From Bacillota bacterium (lineage in GTDB: Bacteria > Bacillota > Sulfobacillia > Sulfobacillales > Sulfobacillaceae): a stretch of 64,000 nucleotides of DNA. Of the stretch, positions 8,613 through 17,290 are shown piece after piece. The stretch spans positions 124,001 to 188,000 of the forward strand of contig JAPNUR010000003.1 of NCBI GenBank assembly GCA_026627385.1, in the 5' to 3' direction. The first letter of the stretch is position 1. Each line of letters starts with the position of its first letter. A program made the position numbers and the translations under genes. The notes beneath the pieces are model-generated. The model ran no database searches and was not told the DNA's origin. It saw nothing but the letters and a program-made list of their open reading frames with translations.

Positions 8613-9389
8613 ATGGGGTTATTGGAAGAAAAAATTGCGGTGGTAACTGGGGTTGCGAATAAGCGCAGTATTGCCTGGGGCATTGCACGTGCCTTCGATC
8701 GTGAAGGGGCACAATTGGTGTTAACGTACCAGACTGACCGCTTTTTGGAAAACTTGCAGAAATTAGTCCCGGAGTTGTCCCACACACCCCAATTGGTTCC
8801 GTTGGACGTGAGTGATGATGATTCATTGGCGCAGTTAACTGACGCAGTGCGGGCGCGTTATGATGCAGTGCACGTATTGGTTCATTCGATAGCCCACGCC
8901 GATGCGAACGATTTGTCGGGCCGCTTTTTAGATACCAGTCGGGCAGGATACCATTTGGCTCAAGATGTCAGTGCCTATTCGTTGACCGCTTTGGTCAGAA
9001 GTCTTCACCCACTCTTAATCCAAGCGGGACGTGCTTCCGTGATTACCATGACCCATCTAGGGTCCGTTCGCGTAATGCCTAACTATAATGTGATGGGGGT
9101 GGCGAAGGCGGCCCTTGAGTCATCGGTGCGCTATCTGGCCTATGATTTAGGTCGTGAGGGGATTCGCGTGAATGCGATTTCCGCAGGCCCTATTAAAACG
9201 TTGGCTGCATCGGGGGTCAAGGGGATTTCGACGGCATTACATAGCACGGTGGAAAAGGCGCCGATTCCCGAAAATATCACCACGGAGGATGTGGGTAACG
9301 CCGCCGTGTTCTTAGCTTCGCCGTGGTCCGAGCGCATTACGGGCATGATTCTCTATGTGGACAGTGGATCACATATTCTCGGTTTTTAG
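8613..9389 (+). CDS. fabI: Enoyl-ACP reductase (NADH), FabI type
   Basis: A 258-residue short-chain dehydrogenase of the FabI subgroup, which performs the last reduction of each fatty-acid elongation cycle. Diagnostic features are the cofactor start VVTGVANKRSIAWGIA, the helix SAYSLTALVRS, the catalytic Tyr-x6-Lys in YNVMGVAK (about Tyr158/Lys165) and VNAISAGPIKTLAASG. An upstream in-frame ATG (8595) would place the GGGGAGG site inside the gene, so ATG 8613 is chosen; its length then matches the family. It stands alone here, not in a fab operon, with a dehydrogenase gene 26 bp downstream. Confidence 0.93.
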   Translation: MGLLEEKIAVVTGVANKRSIAWGIARAFDREGAQLVLTYQTDRFLENLQKLVPELSHTPQLVPLDVSDDDSLAQLTDAVRARYDAVHVLVHSIAHADANDLSGRFLDTSRAGYHLAQDVSAYSLTALVRSLHPLLIQAGRASVITMTHLGSVRVMPNYNVMGVAKAALESSVRYLAYDLGREGIRVNAISAGPIKTLAASGVKGISTALHSTVEKAPIPENITTEDVGNAAVFLASPWSERITGMILYVDSGSHILGF

Positions 9390-9415
9390 TCGCCTAAAGG
9401 GAAGGGGAGTCGTTT

Positions 9416-10270
9416 ATGGAACAAAGGATAGCGGTCATTGGGGCTGGAACTATGGGCAGCGGCATTGCCCACGTCGCGGCGTTGCATGGTTATCAGGTCT
9501 ATATGATTGATGAGAAACCAGGGGTGGTGCAGACGGCGCGTGTACGCATTCACCAGCGCCTGGATCGCGAAGTCGAAAAGGGGCGGTTAACGCCAAGCGA
9601 GCGAGAGGCCGTGATGGACCGCCTCATCGAGGCGACCTGGGACCACGTGGCGGACGCTGAACTGGCTATTGAAGCGGTCTTGGAGATCATGGAGGTGAAG
9701 AAGGCCGTCTTTCAAACGTTGGACCGGGTGCTGGGTCCAGAGGCGGTTTTGGCAACCAATACCTCTTCGTTATCGATCACTGAAATCGCGACGACGACAC
9801 GTCGACCCCAGAATGTTGTTGGCCTTCACTTTTTTAATCCTGCCCCGGTTATGAAACTGGTGGAAATTGTCCGCGGAGAAGAGACGAGCGACGACACGGT
9901 CCAACGGGTGCAAACGTTTGCCACCTCTATCAACAAAGAAGCGGTGGTGGTTCAAAAAGACACCCCAGGCTTTATCGTCAACCGCGTCCTGATGCCTCTA
10001 TTTATTGAGGCTATGCGCATTTATGAAGAAGGAATTGCGAGTAAAGAAGACATTGATAAAGCCATAAAACTAGGACTTAACCATCCCATGGGTCCCTTGA
10101 CGCTGGCCGATCTGACGGGACTGGACGTGGACTTAAACGTGATGGACTACCTGTTTCAGGAATTTCACGACGACCGTTTTGCCGCCCCGATGGTTTTGCG
10201 TCGCCTAGTGCGAGCAGGCAAGTTGGGGCGAAAGACTGGTAAAGGTTTTTACAACTATGATGGGGTATAG
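9416..10270 (+). CDS. 3-hydroxybutyryl-CoA dehydrogenase
   Basis: A 284-residue, NAD-dependent L-3-hydroxyacyl-CoA dehydrogenase (Hbd/MmgB/PaaH family) that interconverts 3-hydroxybutyryl-CoA and acetoacetyl-CoA. The N terminus has the Rossmann motif IAVIGAGTMGSGIA. The catalytic region reads VVGLHFFNPAPVMKLVEIV (His about 141), and the C-terminal domain ends with LGRKTGKGFYNYD. Length and motifs match single-domain family members. It follows fabI closely. It may receive 3-hydroxybutyryl-CoA made by the acyl-CoA mutase cluster 3 kb downstream, but stereochemical fit is not decided by sequence. Confidence 0.9.
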   Translation: MEQRIAVIGAGTMGSGIAHVAALHGYQVYMIDEKPGVVQTARVRIHQRLDREVEKGRLTPSEREAVMDRLIEATWDHVADAELAIEAVLEIMEVKKAVFQTLDRVLGPEAVLATNTSSLSITEIATTTRRPQNVVGLHFFNPAPVMKLVEIVRGEETSDDTVQRVQTFATSINKEAVVVQKDTPGFIVNRVLMPLFIEAMRIYEEGIASKEDIDKAIKLGLNHPMGPLTLADLTGLDVDLNVMDYLFQEFHDDRFAAPMVLRRLVRAGKLGRKTGKGFYNYDGV

Positions 10271-10342
10271 CAACGCGGCTTTACGTCAATAATTGTGGCT
10301 TGTCGCGGTCTCTTTTCACTCATCACCTCCCATCTGTGCACA

Positions 10343-10472
10343 GTGGGTCGGTTGTAATCCATGGGAGCACCCCTTGAAGTTTAAGACATTTCACGGCGGT
10401 GCTTCCTTCCGTGCCCTGCTGCCGGTTGCCAATTTTTACGCGGGGTTGACCCCAGCCTTTACACGATCCCAC
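10343..10472 (-). ncRNA. ffs: Probable signal recognition particle (4.5S-like) RNA
   Basis: Read on the minus strand, 10395-10423 contains CAGG, then GGAAGGAAGCA, the conserved tip of SRP RNA domain IV, enclosed by a CGGCAG/CCGCCG helix. The flanks fold into a long rod: GTGGG with CCCAC, TGTAA with TTACA, TGGG with CCCA, ACCCC with GGGGT, in the right order on both arms. This gives a hairpin of about 130 nt, like small bacterial SRP RNAs. The exact ends are uncertain. Odd point: the short helix just under the GGAA tetraloop pairs poorly (GCAC against GGA). It is transcribed away from the tRNA operon. Confidence 0.65.
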
Positions 10473-10547
10473 CCCGAGTCACCGTGTTCTTCAAGCAGCC
10501 ACTGCGTCCTGCGATCCCACCGGTTTTATCATAGAGCCCCGCGACGC

Positions 10548-10576
10548 TTGACCTGGATATCTAGCGTTGTTATAAT
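10548..10576 (+). promoter_or_regulatory. Sigma-A promoter of the tRNA operon
   Basis: TTGACC (10548-10553) and TATAAT (10571-10576) are separated by exactly 17 bp. The predicted start is about 10583, just before the tRNA-Gly gene. Confidence 0.9.
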
Positions 10577-10589
10577 ACCTGATGTTGGT

Positions 10590-10664
10590 GCGGAAGTAGC
10601 TCAGCGGTAGAGCATCGCCTTGCCAAGGCGGGGGTCGCGGGTTCAAATCCCGTCTTCCGCTCCA
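10590..10664 (+). tRNA. tRNA-Gly (GCC)
   Basis: A full cloverleaf: acceptor GCGGAAG with CTTCCGC, anticodon loop CTTGCCAA (anticodon GCC), T-arm GGTTCAAATCC and encoded CCA. First gene of a three-tRNA operon. Confidence 0.95.
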
Positions 10665-10682
10665 GTTTTTCGCCTTATCCGC

Positions 10683-10757
<75 letters not shown>

Positions 10758-10764
10758 CGATTGT

Positions 10765-10842
10765 GGGTGGTTAGCTCAGTTGGTTAGAGCGCTCGCTTGA
10801 CATGCGAGAGGTTCAGAGGTTCGAGTCCTCTACCGCCCACCA
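10765..10842 (+). tRNA. tRNA-Val (GAC)
   Basis: Acceptor GGGTGGT with ACCGCCC, anticodon stem CTCGC/GCGAG with GAC in the loop, T-loop GGTTCGAGTCC, encoded CCA. Last tRNA of the operon; the accessory island begins just downstream, but I found no repeat of its 3' end at the far side of the island. Confidence 0.95.
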
Positions 10843-10854
10843 AAAATTTGGGGC

Positions 10855-10877
10855 CCCGCAAGCGATTGCGGGTTTTT
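10855..10877 (+). terminator. Terminator of the tRNA operon
   Basis: CCCGCAA and TTGCGGG form a 7-bp stem with a GCGA tetraloop, followed by TTTTT. Confidence 0.9.
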
Positions 10878-10960
10878 GCATTAGTCGCGCCTCCGTGGCG
10901 TGACTACACGGGACAATGTGATGCAGAGCCCACACTATACCGACTGATTGAATCCGCGGA

Positions 10961-11640
10961 CTAATCATGAGCTGGCAGCTGAAGAATGAGCAAACGAAAG
11001 GCTTCTCGTTCGCGTTCGGTTAACTTTTCCCAGGCTTCGACAGGCCATCCCCGCTTGTGTAGGTGTCGTTCGCGGGGGCTTGACTGCAGAAATGATAGAC
11101 GACGCCACGCATCAAATTCCTCCCTATTCTCTGGTAGAACCAGTCTCATGGGCGTGGTGGCAACCCACCCTACCACACGGCAGCAAGAAACCAAATATCC
11201 ACGTGGTAACGCCGAGAACACTGCTGGCACAAAACCGGCATCCAATTTTTGAGAGATTTGTGCGGCCGTCGGCATTTGCACACCGTCCGCTAGGCGAGCG
11301 GCGCGGTGGCGCGGACATTCAGGGTTTGATGCACCCAATCGTGGAGATCGATCCAATCCAGCGTCAGAAGCGCTTCCGGCGCGTCGGTCGGGGTGTAAAT
11401 CGGATCGGCTTGGGCCACCGTTGCATCGAGGCGGGGATTTTCGAAAGAGCGGTCCAAACATGCTTCATCGCACTTTTTACGGGCCTGTCCGTCACTACCG
11501 CGAGAGGGGTGGCCCGATTTTCGCTGCCCCCCAAGAGCGGGTTTGGCAAGAGCACCCAGACCGACGCTACTAGCGTGGTGGGTTGCGATTAACGCAAATG
11601 GCCGCGTTGGTGAAAGAATTCTGTGTTAGACTCAGGCGAA
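10961..11640 (-). pseudogene. Degraded gene of unknown function with a zinc-ribbon-like piece
   Basis: On the minus strand one frame without a start codon is open from about 11626 to 11297 and translates to plausible protein (for example CDEACLDRSFENPRLDATVA and LDWIDLHDWVHQTLNV). Past its TAG the same frame has a Cys-x-Cys...Cys-x2-Cys pattern (TVCKCRRPHK, VLCQQCSRRY) but is broken by further TAG and TGA codons. A different frame covers 10961-11130 with a charged helical end (EAWEKLTEREREAFRLL). The picture is of one or two genes decayed by stops and frameshifts. I do not recognise the family. Confidence 0.35.
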
Positions 11641-12477
11641 TTATCGAGGGCCTCCTTGGCAGCGAACTGGGGATAAGTTAGGCAAATTACCTGTCCATCA
11701 ATCGCTTGAATGCTTCAGGATGGTGCTTCAAGATTTCTACACGAATACGCTGAAATTCGGGGTTGACCCCGGGTTACAGAGAACGTGGTCAAACCCCACC
11801 GATGTCCCGCAACGGTCCTACGATCCTGAGGACGGTTCGCCCATATTGACAACAATGAAATCGGAAAATGGTTAAAAGCCCGGCTTTAACTGCCTGAATT
11901 TCGTCACCAAGGTCCATCGCCGTGCCGTGTCCGCTCGCGGAACTAACGCGTGGTTGATCGTCCCATGCAGGTACAAAATTGATTGCACGCTTGTGTCATG
12001 CGGGGAGAACCGCCACACTGGTAGTCCAGCGGTTCGGTTCCGATTGGCGGCCATCCACTGACATACCGTGTCAACTAAAGCCATGCGCCGCTATAGGAGG
12101 GATTAGGTTTTTCGGATGGACCTGCATGTGTGTTCCTGCATGATACCTTGCCACCTGCATTTACATCGAGTACAACAGGATCGTAATCCGGTCAAGAGAG
12201 GCGGCACTATGTGGGTAATTTTCGCAACAATTGTCGAATACAAGTCGCAGTACTACGCGCGCTGGTGGGTGTGACTTTGACTCCAAGCTTGTGCAAAAAT
12301 AAGTGCTTTAATATATGGGCTGCGACTCCTCGGTACAGGTTTTATCGTGCTCACTTTAGCCCCGCGCGGAATTGGGGCATGCGGCAGTTGGTTCCAATGA
12401 TGCATAAAACGGGGGATGGGTAGTTGGAATTATAGACAGACTTGTCGATGAAATTAGAGATTTGCGTTTAAAATACC
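11641..12477. other. Gene-poor stretch upstream of the mutase cluster
   Basis: No convincing gene. A 70-codon minus-strand frame (11872-12084) has no Shine-Dalgarno site and no recognisable motif. Short fragments such as minus-strand NPEFQRIRVEILKHHPEAF near 11740 look like remnants of coding sequence. A TAGGAGGG sequence at 12095-12102 faces a short plus-strand frame of about 50 codons that I cannot support. Confidence 0.3.
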
Positions 12478-12506
12478 TTGCATTGGTTGAACCATTTGAT
12501 TATATT
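12478..12506 (+). promoter_or_regulatory. Promoter with embedded palindromic operator
   Basis: TTGCAT (12478-12483) and TATATT (12501-12506) are 17 bp apart. The spacer holds a perfect palindrome, TGGTTGAACCA (12484-12494), of the TGGT-n3-ACCA kind bound by FadR/FCD-type GntR regulators. The adjacent GntR gene is the obvious candidate to bind it. If the -10 call is right, the start site falls very close to the ATG at 12521 and would leave the AGGTGG site outside the mRNA, so the -10 assignment is less secure than the palindrome. Confidence 0.5.
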
Positions 12507-12520
12507 AAAGGTGGTAGGCA

Positions 12521-13252
12521 ATGATGGCGTACTTGAAGAAGAACTCCATTCCGGAGCAAATCCTGACTCTGATTGCAGAAGACATACAGGCAGGCCGAAT
12601 TAAACCCGGAGATCGGTTATCGCCGGAACGGGAATGGGCAGAAGAGCTAGGTGTTAGTCGTCATTCTTTACGCCAGACGATCAAAATCCTTGAAGCATTA
12701 GGGGTGGTGGAGAGCAGGCCAAAAAGCGGTACTGTAGTCCGTCATTTCAATTTGACTGACTTATTCGATATGGCGGGATTGTTGCTGCGATTGTCCAATC
12801 CTCCCTTGCCGAAGGTGCTTGAGGCTCGCCGCCATTTGGAAGGTATTACTGTTTATTTAGCTAGCTTAAACCGTACAGACCAAGATCTCGGAGAGATTCG
12901 GCGCCATTTGACGACACTACAGTCTTCGACAAATCTTGATGAATTAATTAACGCTGATGCCTCGTTTCATTTGGCAATTTCACATGCGACTCATAACGAG
13001 ATCTTAGATGCGTTGGTTCGAATTGTTTCCGGCTACCTGCGCGACAGTGTGCGGACAATAAGAGTGGTGCTATATAGTAAGCCGCACGTGTACGCAAAGT
13101 TTACGGAACAGCACACAAAAATTTACGAAGCAGTTGCCGCAGGTAATGGTCAGTTGGCGTCGCATTGGGTGTATGAACACCTCCTATATGCAGAAATGGA
13201 AACCATGCAGCAACTTGGCGTTACGGAGGATCATCCCAACGACGCTCCGTGA
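12521..13252 (+). CDS. GntR-family transcriptional regulator, FCD (FadR) subfamily
   Basis: A 243-residue regulator. Residues 8-75 form the winged-helix DNA-binding domain (PGDRLSPEREWAEELGVSRHSLRQ, shown in part: LGVSRHSLRQTIKILEALG, then a wing SGTVV). The rest is an all-helical FCD ligand domain with conserved metal-site-type residues (DASFHLAISHATHNEI, HTKIYEAVAAGN). It heads the acyl-CoA mutase cluster and is co-oriented with it, 15 bp before the transporter. FCD regulators of this kind usually sense organic acids or acyl-CoAs and autoregulate, consistent with the palindrome in its promoter. Confidence 0.9.
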   Translation: MMAYLKKNSIPEQILTLIAEDIQAGRIKPGDRLSPEREWAEELGVSRHSLRQTIKILEALGVVESRPKSGTVVRHFNLTDLFDMAGLLLRLSNPPLPKVLEARRHLEGITVYLASLNRTDQDLGEIRRHLTTLQSSTNLDELINADASFHLAISHATHNEILDALVRIVSGYLRDSVRTIRVVLYSKPHVYAKFTEQHTKIYEAVAAGNGQLASHWVYEHLLYAEMETMQQLGVTEDHPNDAP

Positions 13253-13267
13253 GCGGAGGGGGAGAAC

Positions 13268-14545
13268 ATGGTAACGCAACCTGAGGTTAGAGCTGGTGGG
13301 CGCCGCCGAGTCCCTGTTTACGCGTTTATTCTGGGTCTCATATTTCTGTCGACGTTGATCTTGTACTTTGACCGGGTAAACATTTCTTTGTTAGTGCCAA
13401 CTTTGGAAAGGATCTTTCATTGGAATGATGCCGAGGTTGGTCTGGCGCTATCCGCATTTTTTCTTGGGTACACGATTTTTCAAATTCCAGGGGGATTATG
13501 GGCAGACAAATCAGGGGGCAAACGGCCCCTTGCTGTCGGTGCAGCGTGGTGGTCCGTGTTTACGATGTTGTCGGCGTTTGGTGTCACGATCCCTCTTATG
13601 TCACTATTTCGATTTGGCATGGGTATGGGTGAAGGGGTAAACTTTCCTGCTGATACGCAACTGGTTGCTCAATGGATTCCCAAAAAACATCGTTCGCGCG
13701 CTACAGGATTTAACTTGTCAGCTATTGCACTTGGCCCATTAATTGCCACGCCCCTCACGATATGGATACTTACCAGTCTCGGATGGCGTATGGTATTTGT
13801 CGTGTATGGACTCATCGGCTTGGCATGGGTCGTCGCGTGGGCCATATTTGGGCGCAGCCGCCCTGAAGATCATCCGTCGGTAAGTGCCGAAGAGATTAAT
13901 ATCATCCGTGCCCCGGAGGCAAAAGTTGAAGCCGAAGCTCGGCAAGAGCCATTTCGGACGTGGTCATTGTGGGGAATGTGCATCTCGTACTTCTTTTTGT
14001 TGTACACTTTGTACTTATTTCTATCGTGGCTACCGACTTATTTGGTTCAAGCACGTCACTTTTCTACGGCATCATTAGCTCTTGTCGGGACGATTCCGTG
14101 GGCCGTGGCTTTTCTTACGATGAATGTTGGTGGATGGCTTATCGACGGAATGATCTCTCGTGGGAAGCCAGCAGGTTCCGCTCGTCGCTTGCTCATCTAT
14201 GTGGGGTTGGTAGGTAGCGCTGTCTTTGCCGTGTTAGGTGCTGATGCGCCGGGTGCCTCGATGGCCCTAGCCCTTATCTCTATTTCGATGGGTTTTATGG
14301 GGCTGTGTTTTTCTCCTTACTGGGCACTTCCTATAGATTATGCTCCTAACAATCCGGGTGGTGCATCGGGACTCATGAACACATGGGGAAATATCGCGGG
14401 AATCGTGGCTCCCGCGGTTACCGGATTCATTGTCACCGATACAGGGAGTTGGAGTATGGCGCTCTATATTTCGGCCGGGTTAGCGGTAGTTGGCGCTATT
14501 ATTCTTTGGACTGCATCGTTGGACCGTCGGAAGAATGCTGCGTGA
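13268..14545 (+). CDS. MFS transporter, anion:cation symporter type
   Basis: A 425-residue permease with about twelve spans. The first span ends in LILYFDRVNISLLVP and is followed by GYTIFQIPGGLWADKSGGKR, both typical of the ACS branch that imports organic acids such as hexuronates, phthalate or galactonate with protons. RBS GAGGGGGAG precedes ATG 13268. It lies between the regulator and the GTPase/mutase genes, so the most economical role is uptake of the carboxylic acid that the cluster degrades, for example 2-hydroxyisobutyrate; that substrate is an inference. Confidence 0.85.
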   Translation: MVTQPEVRAGGRRRVPVYAFILGLIFLSTLILYFDRVNISLLVPTLERIFHWNDAEVGLALSAFFLGYTIFQIPGGLWADKSGGKRPLAVGAAWWSVFTMLSAFGVTIPLMSLFRFGMGMGEGVNFPADTQLVAQWIPKKHRSRATGFNLSAIALGPLIATPLTIWILTSLGWRMVFVVYGLIGLAWVVAWAIFGRSRPEDHPSVSAEEINIIRAPEAKVEAEARQEPFRTWSLWGMCISYFFLLYTLYLFLSWLPTYLVQARHFSTASLALVGTIPWAVAFLTMNVGGWLIDGMISRGKPAGSARRLLIYVGLVGSAVFAVLGADAPGASMALALISISMGFMGLCFSPYWALPIDYAPNNPGGASGLMNTWGNIAGIVAPAVTGFIVTDTGSWSMALYISAGLAVVGAIILWTASLDRRKNAA

Positions 14546-14566
14546 AGAAAAGGGGCGGGGCCAACC

Positions 14567-15547
14567 GTGGGAGAACCAGTGGGACAAGATTTTATCCGTC
14601 GTGTGACGACTGAAGACTTCCGCGCTGTTGCTCGTGCATTAACGATAGTCGAGAACGATTCTTGGACATATGGTGAATGGTGGTCGGTTATTAGTGGTCG
14701 ATTAGGAGGAGCTTATATCGTAGGTTTAACCGGTTGGCCAGGCGTCGGCAAGAGTACGTTGATGGGGCGCATATTGGAGCATGTTAGTCCGGATGATGGA
14801 TATGTGGGGGTCGTTGCGGTCGACCCCTCCAGTCATCGTACAGGTGGCGCAGTACTCGGCGACCGTCTCAGAATGATGACAACGGTGTTGCAACCAAATA
14901 TTTTCATCCGTAGCCTTGCGTCGAGAGGTTCTCAGTCAGGAGTCTCTAAGGCGACATTAAGAGCTATAGATATCATGGATGCGGCAGGCTTTCATTGGAT
15001 CTTTGTCGAGACCGTTGGCGTCGGGCAAACGCAGGTGGACATCCTTGAATTAGCTGATGCTGTTGTGTTAGTGACAGCCCCGGGTCTTGGTGATGAAGTT
15101 CAGGCAATTAAAGCCGGAATTTTGGAAATTCCTGACCTTATTGTTGTCAATATGGCGGATCGTCCTGAGGCTCATCGGACCGTTGCGGGACTTCGGTGGG
15201 CATTAGGACATAGTCCCGAAAATCGCGGACGTATCATCGAAACCGTGGCAGTCAAGGACGTGGGAACAGCGGAATTGTGGAGTGTACTCCGAACACTGCA
15301 GGCTAGCAACGCGTCAGCTGTGATTAAGGAACGACGGCGGGCACGTCAACGGCGCCGAGCGTTGATGTTTGCGGAAGAAATGTGGGAACGTTCCATTTCT
15401 ACGGCATTGAGTACAGCAGAGGTTCATGAACTGCTCTACGGAGCGTTAGCGGAAACCAATGATCCGTATGACGTGGGCGTGCAAATAGTTCGCCGTGCCT
15501 TGGAATATTTGTCCGAAGAGGAAGTGCTAGGGAGGAATTCGAAGTGA
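14567..15547 (+). CDS. MeaB-type GTPase chaperone for the acyl-CoA mutase
   Basis: A 326-residue G3E P-loop GTPase that loads and protects B12-dependent acyl-CoA mutases. Walker A is GWPGVGKS (about 52-59), followed by VVAVDPSSHRTGG with the metal-binding Asp, and VETVGVGQTQVDI as switch II. The usual NKxD guanine-specificity motif reads NMAD at residues 195-198, so the Lys is absent. It starts at GTG 14567 and its stop overlaps the mutase start by 4 bp (GTGA), so it is translationally coupled to it. This matches the MeaH proteins found beside 2-hydroxyisobutyryl-CoA mutases. Confidence 0.88.
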   Translation: MGEPVGQDFIRRVTTEDFRAVARALTIVENDSWTYGEWWSVISGRLGGAYIVGLTGWPGVGKSTLMGRILEHVSPDDGYVGVVAVDPSSHRTGGAVLGDRLRMMTTVLQPNIFIRSLASRGSQSGVSKATLRAIDIMDAAGFHWIFVETVGVGQTQVDILELADAVVLVTAPGLGDEVQAIKAGILEIPDLIVVNMADRPEAHRTVAGLRWALGHSPENRGRIIETVAVKDVGTAELWSVLRTLQASNASAVIKERRRARQRRRALMFAEEMWERSISTALSTAEVHELLYGALAETNDPYDVGVQIVRRALEYLSEEEVLGRNSK

Positions 15548-17256
15548 CGCAGTGCGGGGAATCTGGTAACAATTGGGCGATGCTGGCGGGAAAGTGGCGT
15601 ACGCATACCTACCAACCGTTTATCTCAGGACACAAGGAACGTTGCGACGAATTCAGAACCGTCTCAGGTGAACCGGTTGGGCCTATATATGGACCTTACG
15701 AAGACTGGGAGGATAAAGCGGTCAGGGATTTGGGGTTTCCAGGGGAGTTCCCCTACACTCGGGGCGTGTACCCATCTATGTATCGTGGCCGGTTGTGGAC
15801 ATTCCGGCAGATCGCTGGGTTTTCGACTGCTGAAGAAACAAATCAACGTTATCATTACCTCTTGCGACAAGGGCAGACGGGACTGAGCACTGACTTTGAC
15901 CATCCTACATTGACAGGATACGATTCAACAGATCCGCTTGCTCTAGGCGAAGTGGGGCGTCTTGGAGTCGCAATCGACACCGTGCGAGATATGGATGATT
16001 TGATGAGAGGTATCGACTTAAGTACTATTAGCTGTTCATTTACTATAAATCACCCGGCGTGCGTCCTATTTCCTATGTTTTTGGCTGTGGCCGAGAGCCG
16101 TGATGTTTCGTGGAAAAGCCTACGTGGCACCACACAAAATGATGCCATCAAGGAATTTTACGGACAAAAAACCTTTGCCTTGCCTCCTCGCGCTTCTGTA
16201 CGGTTAGCATTGGACTTGGTTGAGTACGCGGCAAAGTATGTACCCAAGTGGAATGCCATTAATGTGTCGGGCTATCACACTCGGGAGGCGGGAGCGACTG
16301 CCGTGCAGGAAGTGGCGTTTACCATTGGCCAAGGGTTAGCGTATGCAGAGGGACTTCAACAAAGAGGCATTGACCTTAATATCGGGTTGCAAAATATGTC
16401 GTTTTTCTTTGGGTGTCACTTAGACTTTTTTGAAGAAGTGGCAAAGTTCCGGGCCGCGCGTCGGTTATGGGCGAGGTTGGTAAAGGAACGATTTGGGATT
16501 ACCTCACCAAAGGCTCTTCAGATGCGCTTTCATACGCAGACACTTGGGTCGACATTAGCCAGAAGGGAACCAAAAAATAATATCATTCGTGGCACATTTC
16601 AGGCCCTGGCTGCCATTCTGGGCGGCACGCAATCACTGCATATCAGCGGGTATGACGAGGCCTATGATATTCCTTCAGAGGATGCCATGAAAATGTCAAT
16701 CCGGACTCAACAAGTGTTGGGAATGGAATCGGGGGTGGCCAATATTGTAGACCCCTTGGGAGGCGCTTTTGCTGTTGAATATTTAACGGATCGTATCGAA
16801 TCAGAGGTGCGCGACTATCTGCGGATTCTCGAGCAAATGGGCGATGGTAGTTTCTTAGAAGGAATGTTCAATGCTGTAGAGTCAGGATTTATTGAGAGAG
16901 AGATTTCCGAGTCTGCCATGGCCTATCAGCGCAAGATTGATTCCGGAGAATTACCGTGGGTTGCCGAGAACATATTCAAACCCGAAGAAGATGAATCCTC
17001 AGACTCTGGATTGGAATTTTTCACGTTCGACGAAAGCACCGAAGAAAAGCAGAAGGCAAGACTAACTGAATTTCTAAGAAACCGCGATTCGAGTTTGGTG
17101 GCGCAACGACTGCAATTGGTTCGGGAGGTTGCAGAGAATGGGATGAATGCGATTCCTGCTATCTTTGAGGCAGTGAAGGTTGGAGCCACAGAGGGCGAGG
17201 TAATGGGACTTTTTCGCAATATATTTGGCGAATATCAAGATCCGGCCGTCTATTGA
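15544..17256 (+). CDS. hcmA: 2-hydroxyisobutyryl-CoA mutase, large subunit
   Basis: A 570-residue B12-dependent acyl-CoA mutase catalytic subunit without its own B12-binding domain. The TIM-barrel motifs are present ([45 protein letters not shown]). Where methylmalonyl-CoA mutase has the active-site Tyr of RQYAGF, this protein has Ile90 (RQIAGF), and 27 residues later it has Asp117 (GLSTDFDHPT in place of [10 protein letters not shown]). Ile90 plus Asp117 are the determinants described for 2-hydroxyisobutyryl-CoA mutase, and the numbering coincides. It should interconvert 2-hydroxyisobutyryl-CoA and 3-hydroxybutyryl-CoA. The GTG start has a GGGAGGA site inside the preceding GTPase gene. Confidence 0.87.
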   Translation: MTQCGESGNNWAMLAGKWRTHTYQPFISGHKERCDEFRTVSGEPVGPIYGPYEDWEDKAVRDLGFPGEFPYTRGVYPSMYRGRLWTFRQIAGFSTAEETNQRYHYLLRQGQTGLSTDFDHPTLTGYDSTDPLALGEVGRLGVAIDTVRDMDDLMRGIDLSTISCSFTINHPACVLFPMFLAVAESRDVSWKSLRGTTQNDAIKEFYGQKTFALPPRASVRLALDLVEYAAKYVPKWNAINVSGYHTREAGATAVQEVAFTIGQGLAYAEGLQQRGIDLNIGLQNMSFFFGCHLDFFEEVAKFRAARRLWARLVKERFGITSPKALQMRFHTQTLGSTLARREPKNNIIRGTFQALAAILGGTQSLHISGYDEAYDIPSEDAMKMSIRTQQVLGMESGVANIVDPLGGAFAVEYLTDRIESEVRDYLRILEQMGDGSFLEGMFNAVESGFIEREISESAMAYQRKIDSGELPWVAENIFKPEEDESSDSGLEFFTFDESTEEKQKARLTEFLRNRDSSLVAQRLQLVREVAENGMNAIPAIFEAVKVGATEGEVMGLFRNIFGEYQDPAVY

Positions 17257-17290
17257 TGCACTAGCTACGTCAAAACAAGGAGGGCAACAC

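Noticed and set aside
10293-10610. 105-codon plus-strand frame over the SRP RNA and tRNA promoter
   Set aside because: It overlaps a structured RNA and a consensus promoter and ends in tRNA-Gly; the translation is not protein-like.
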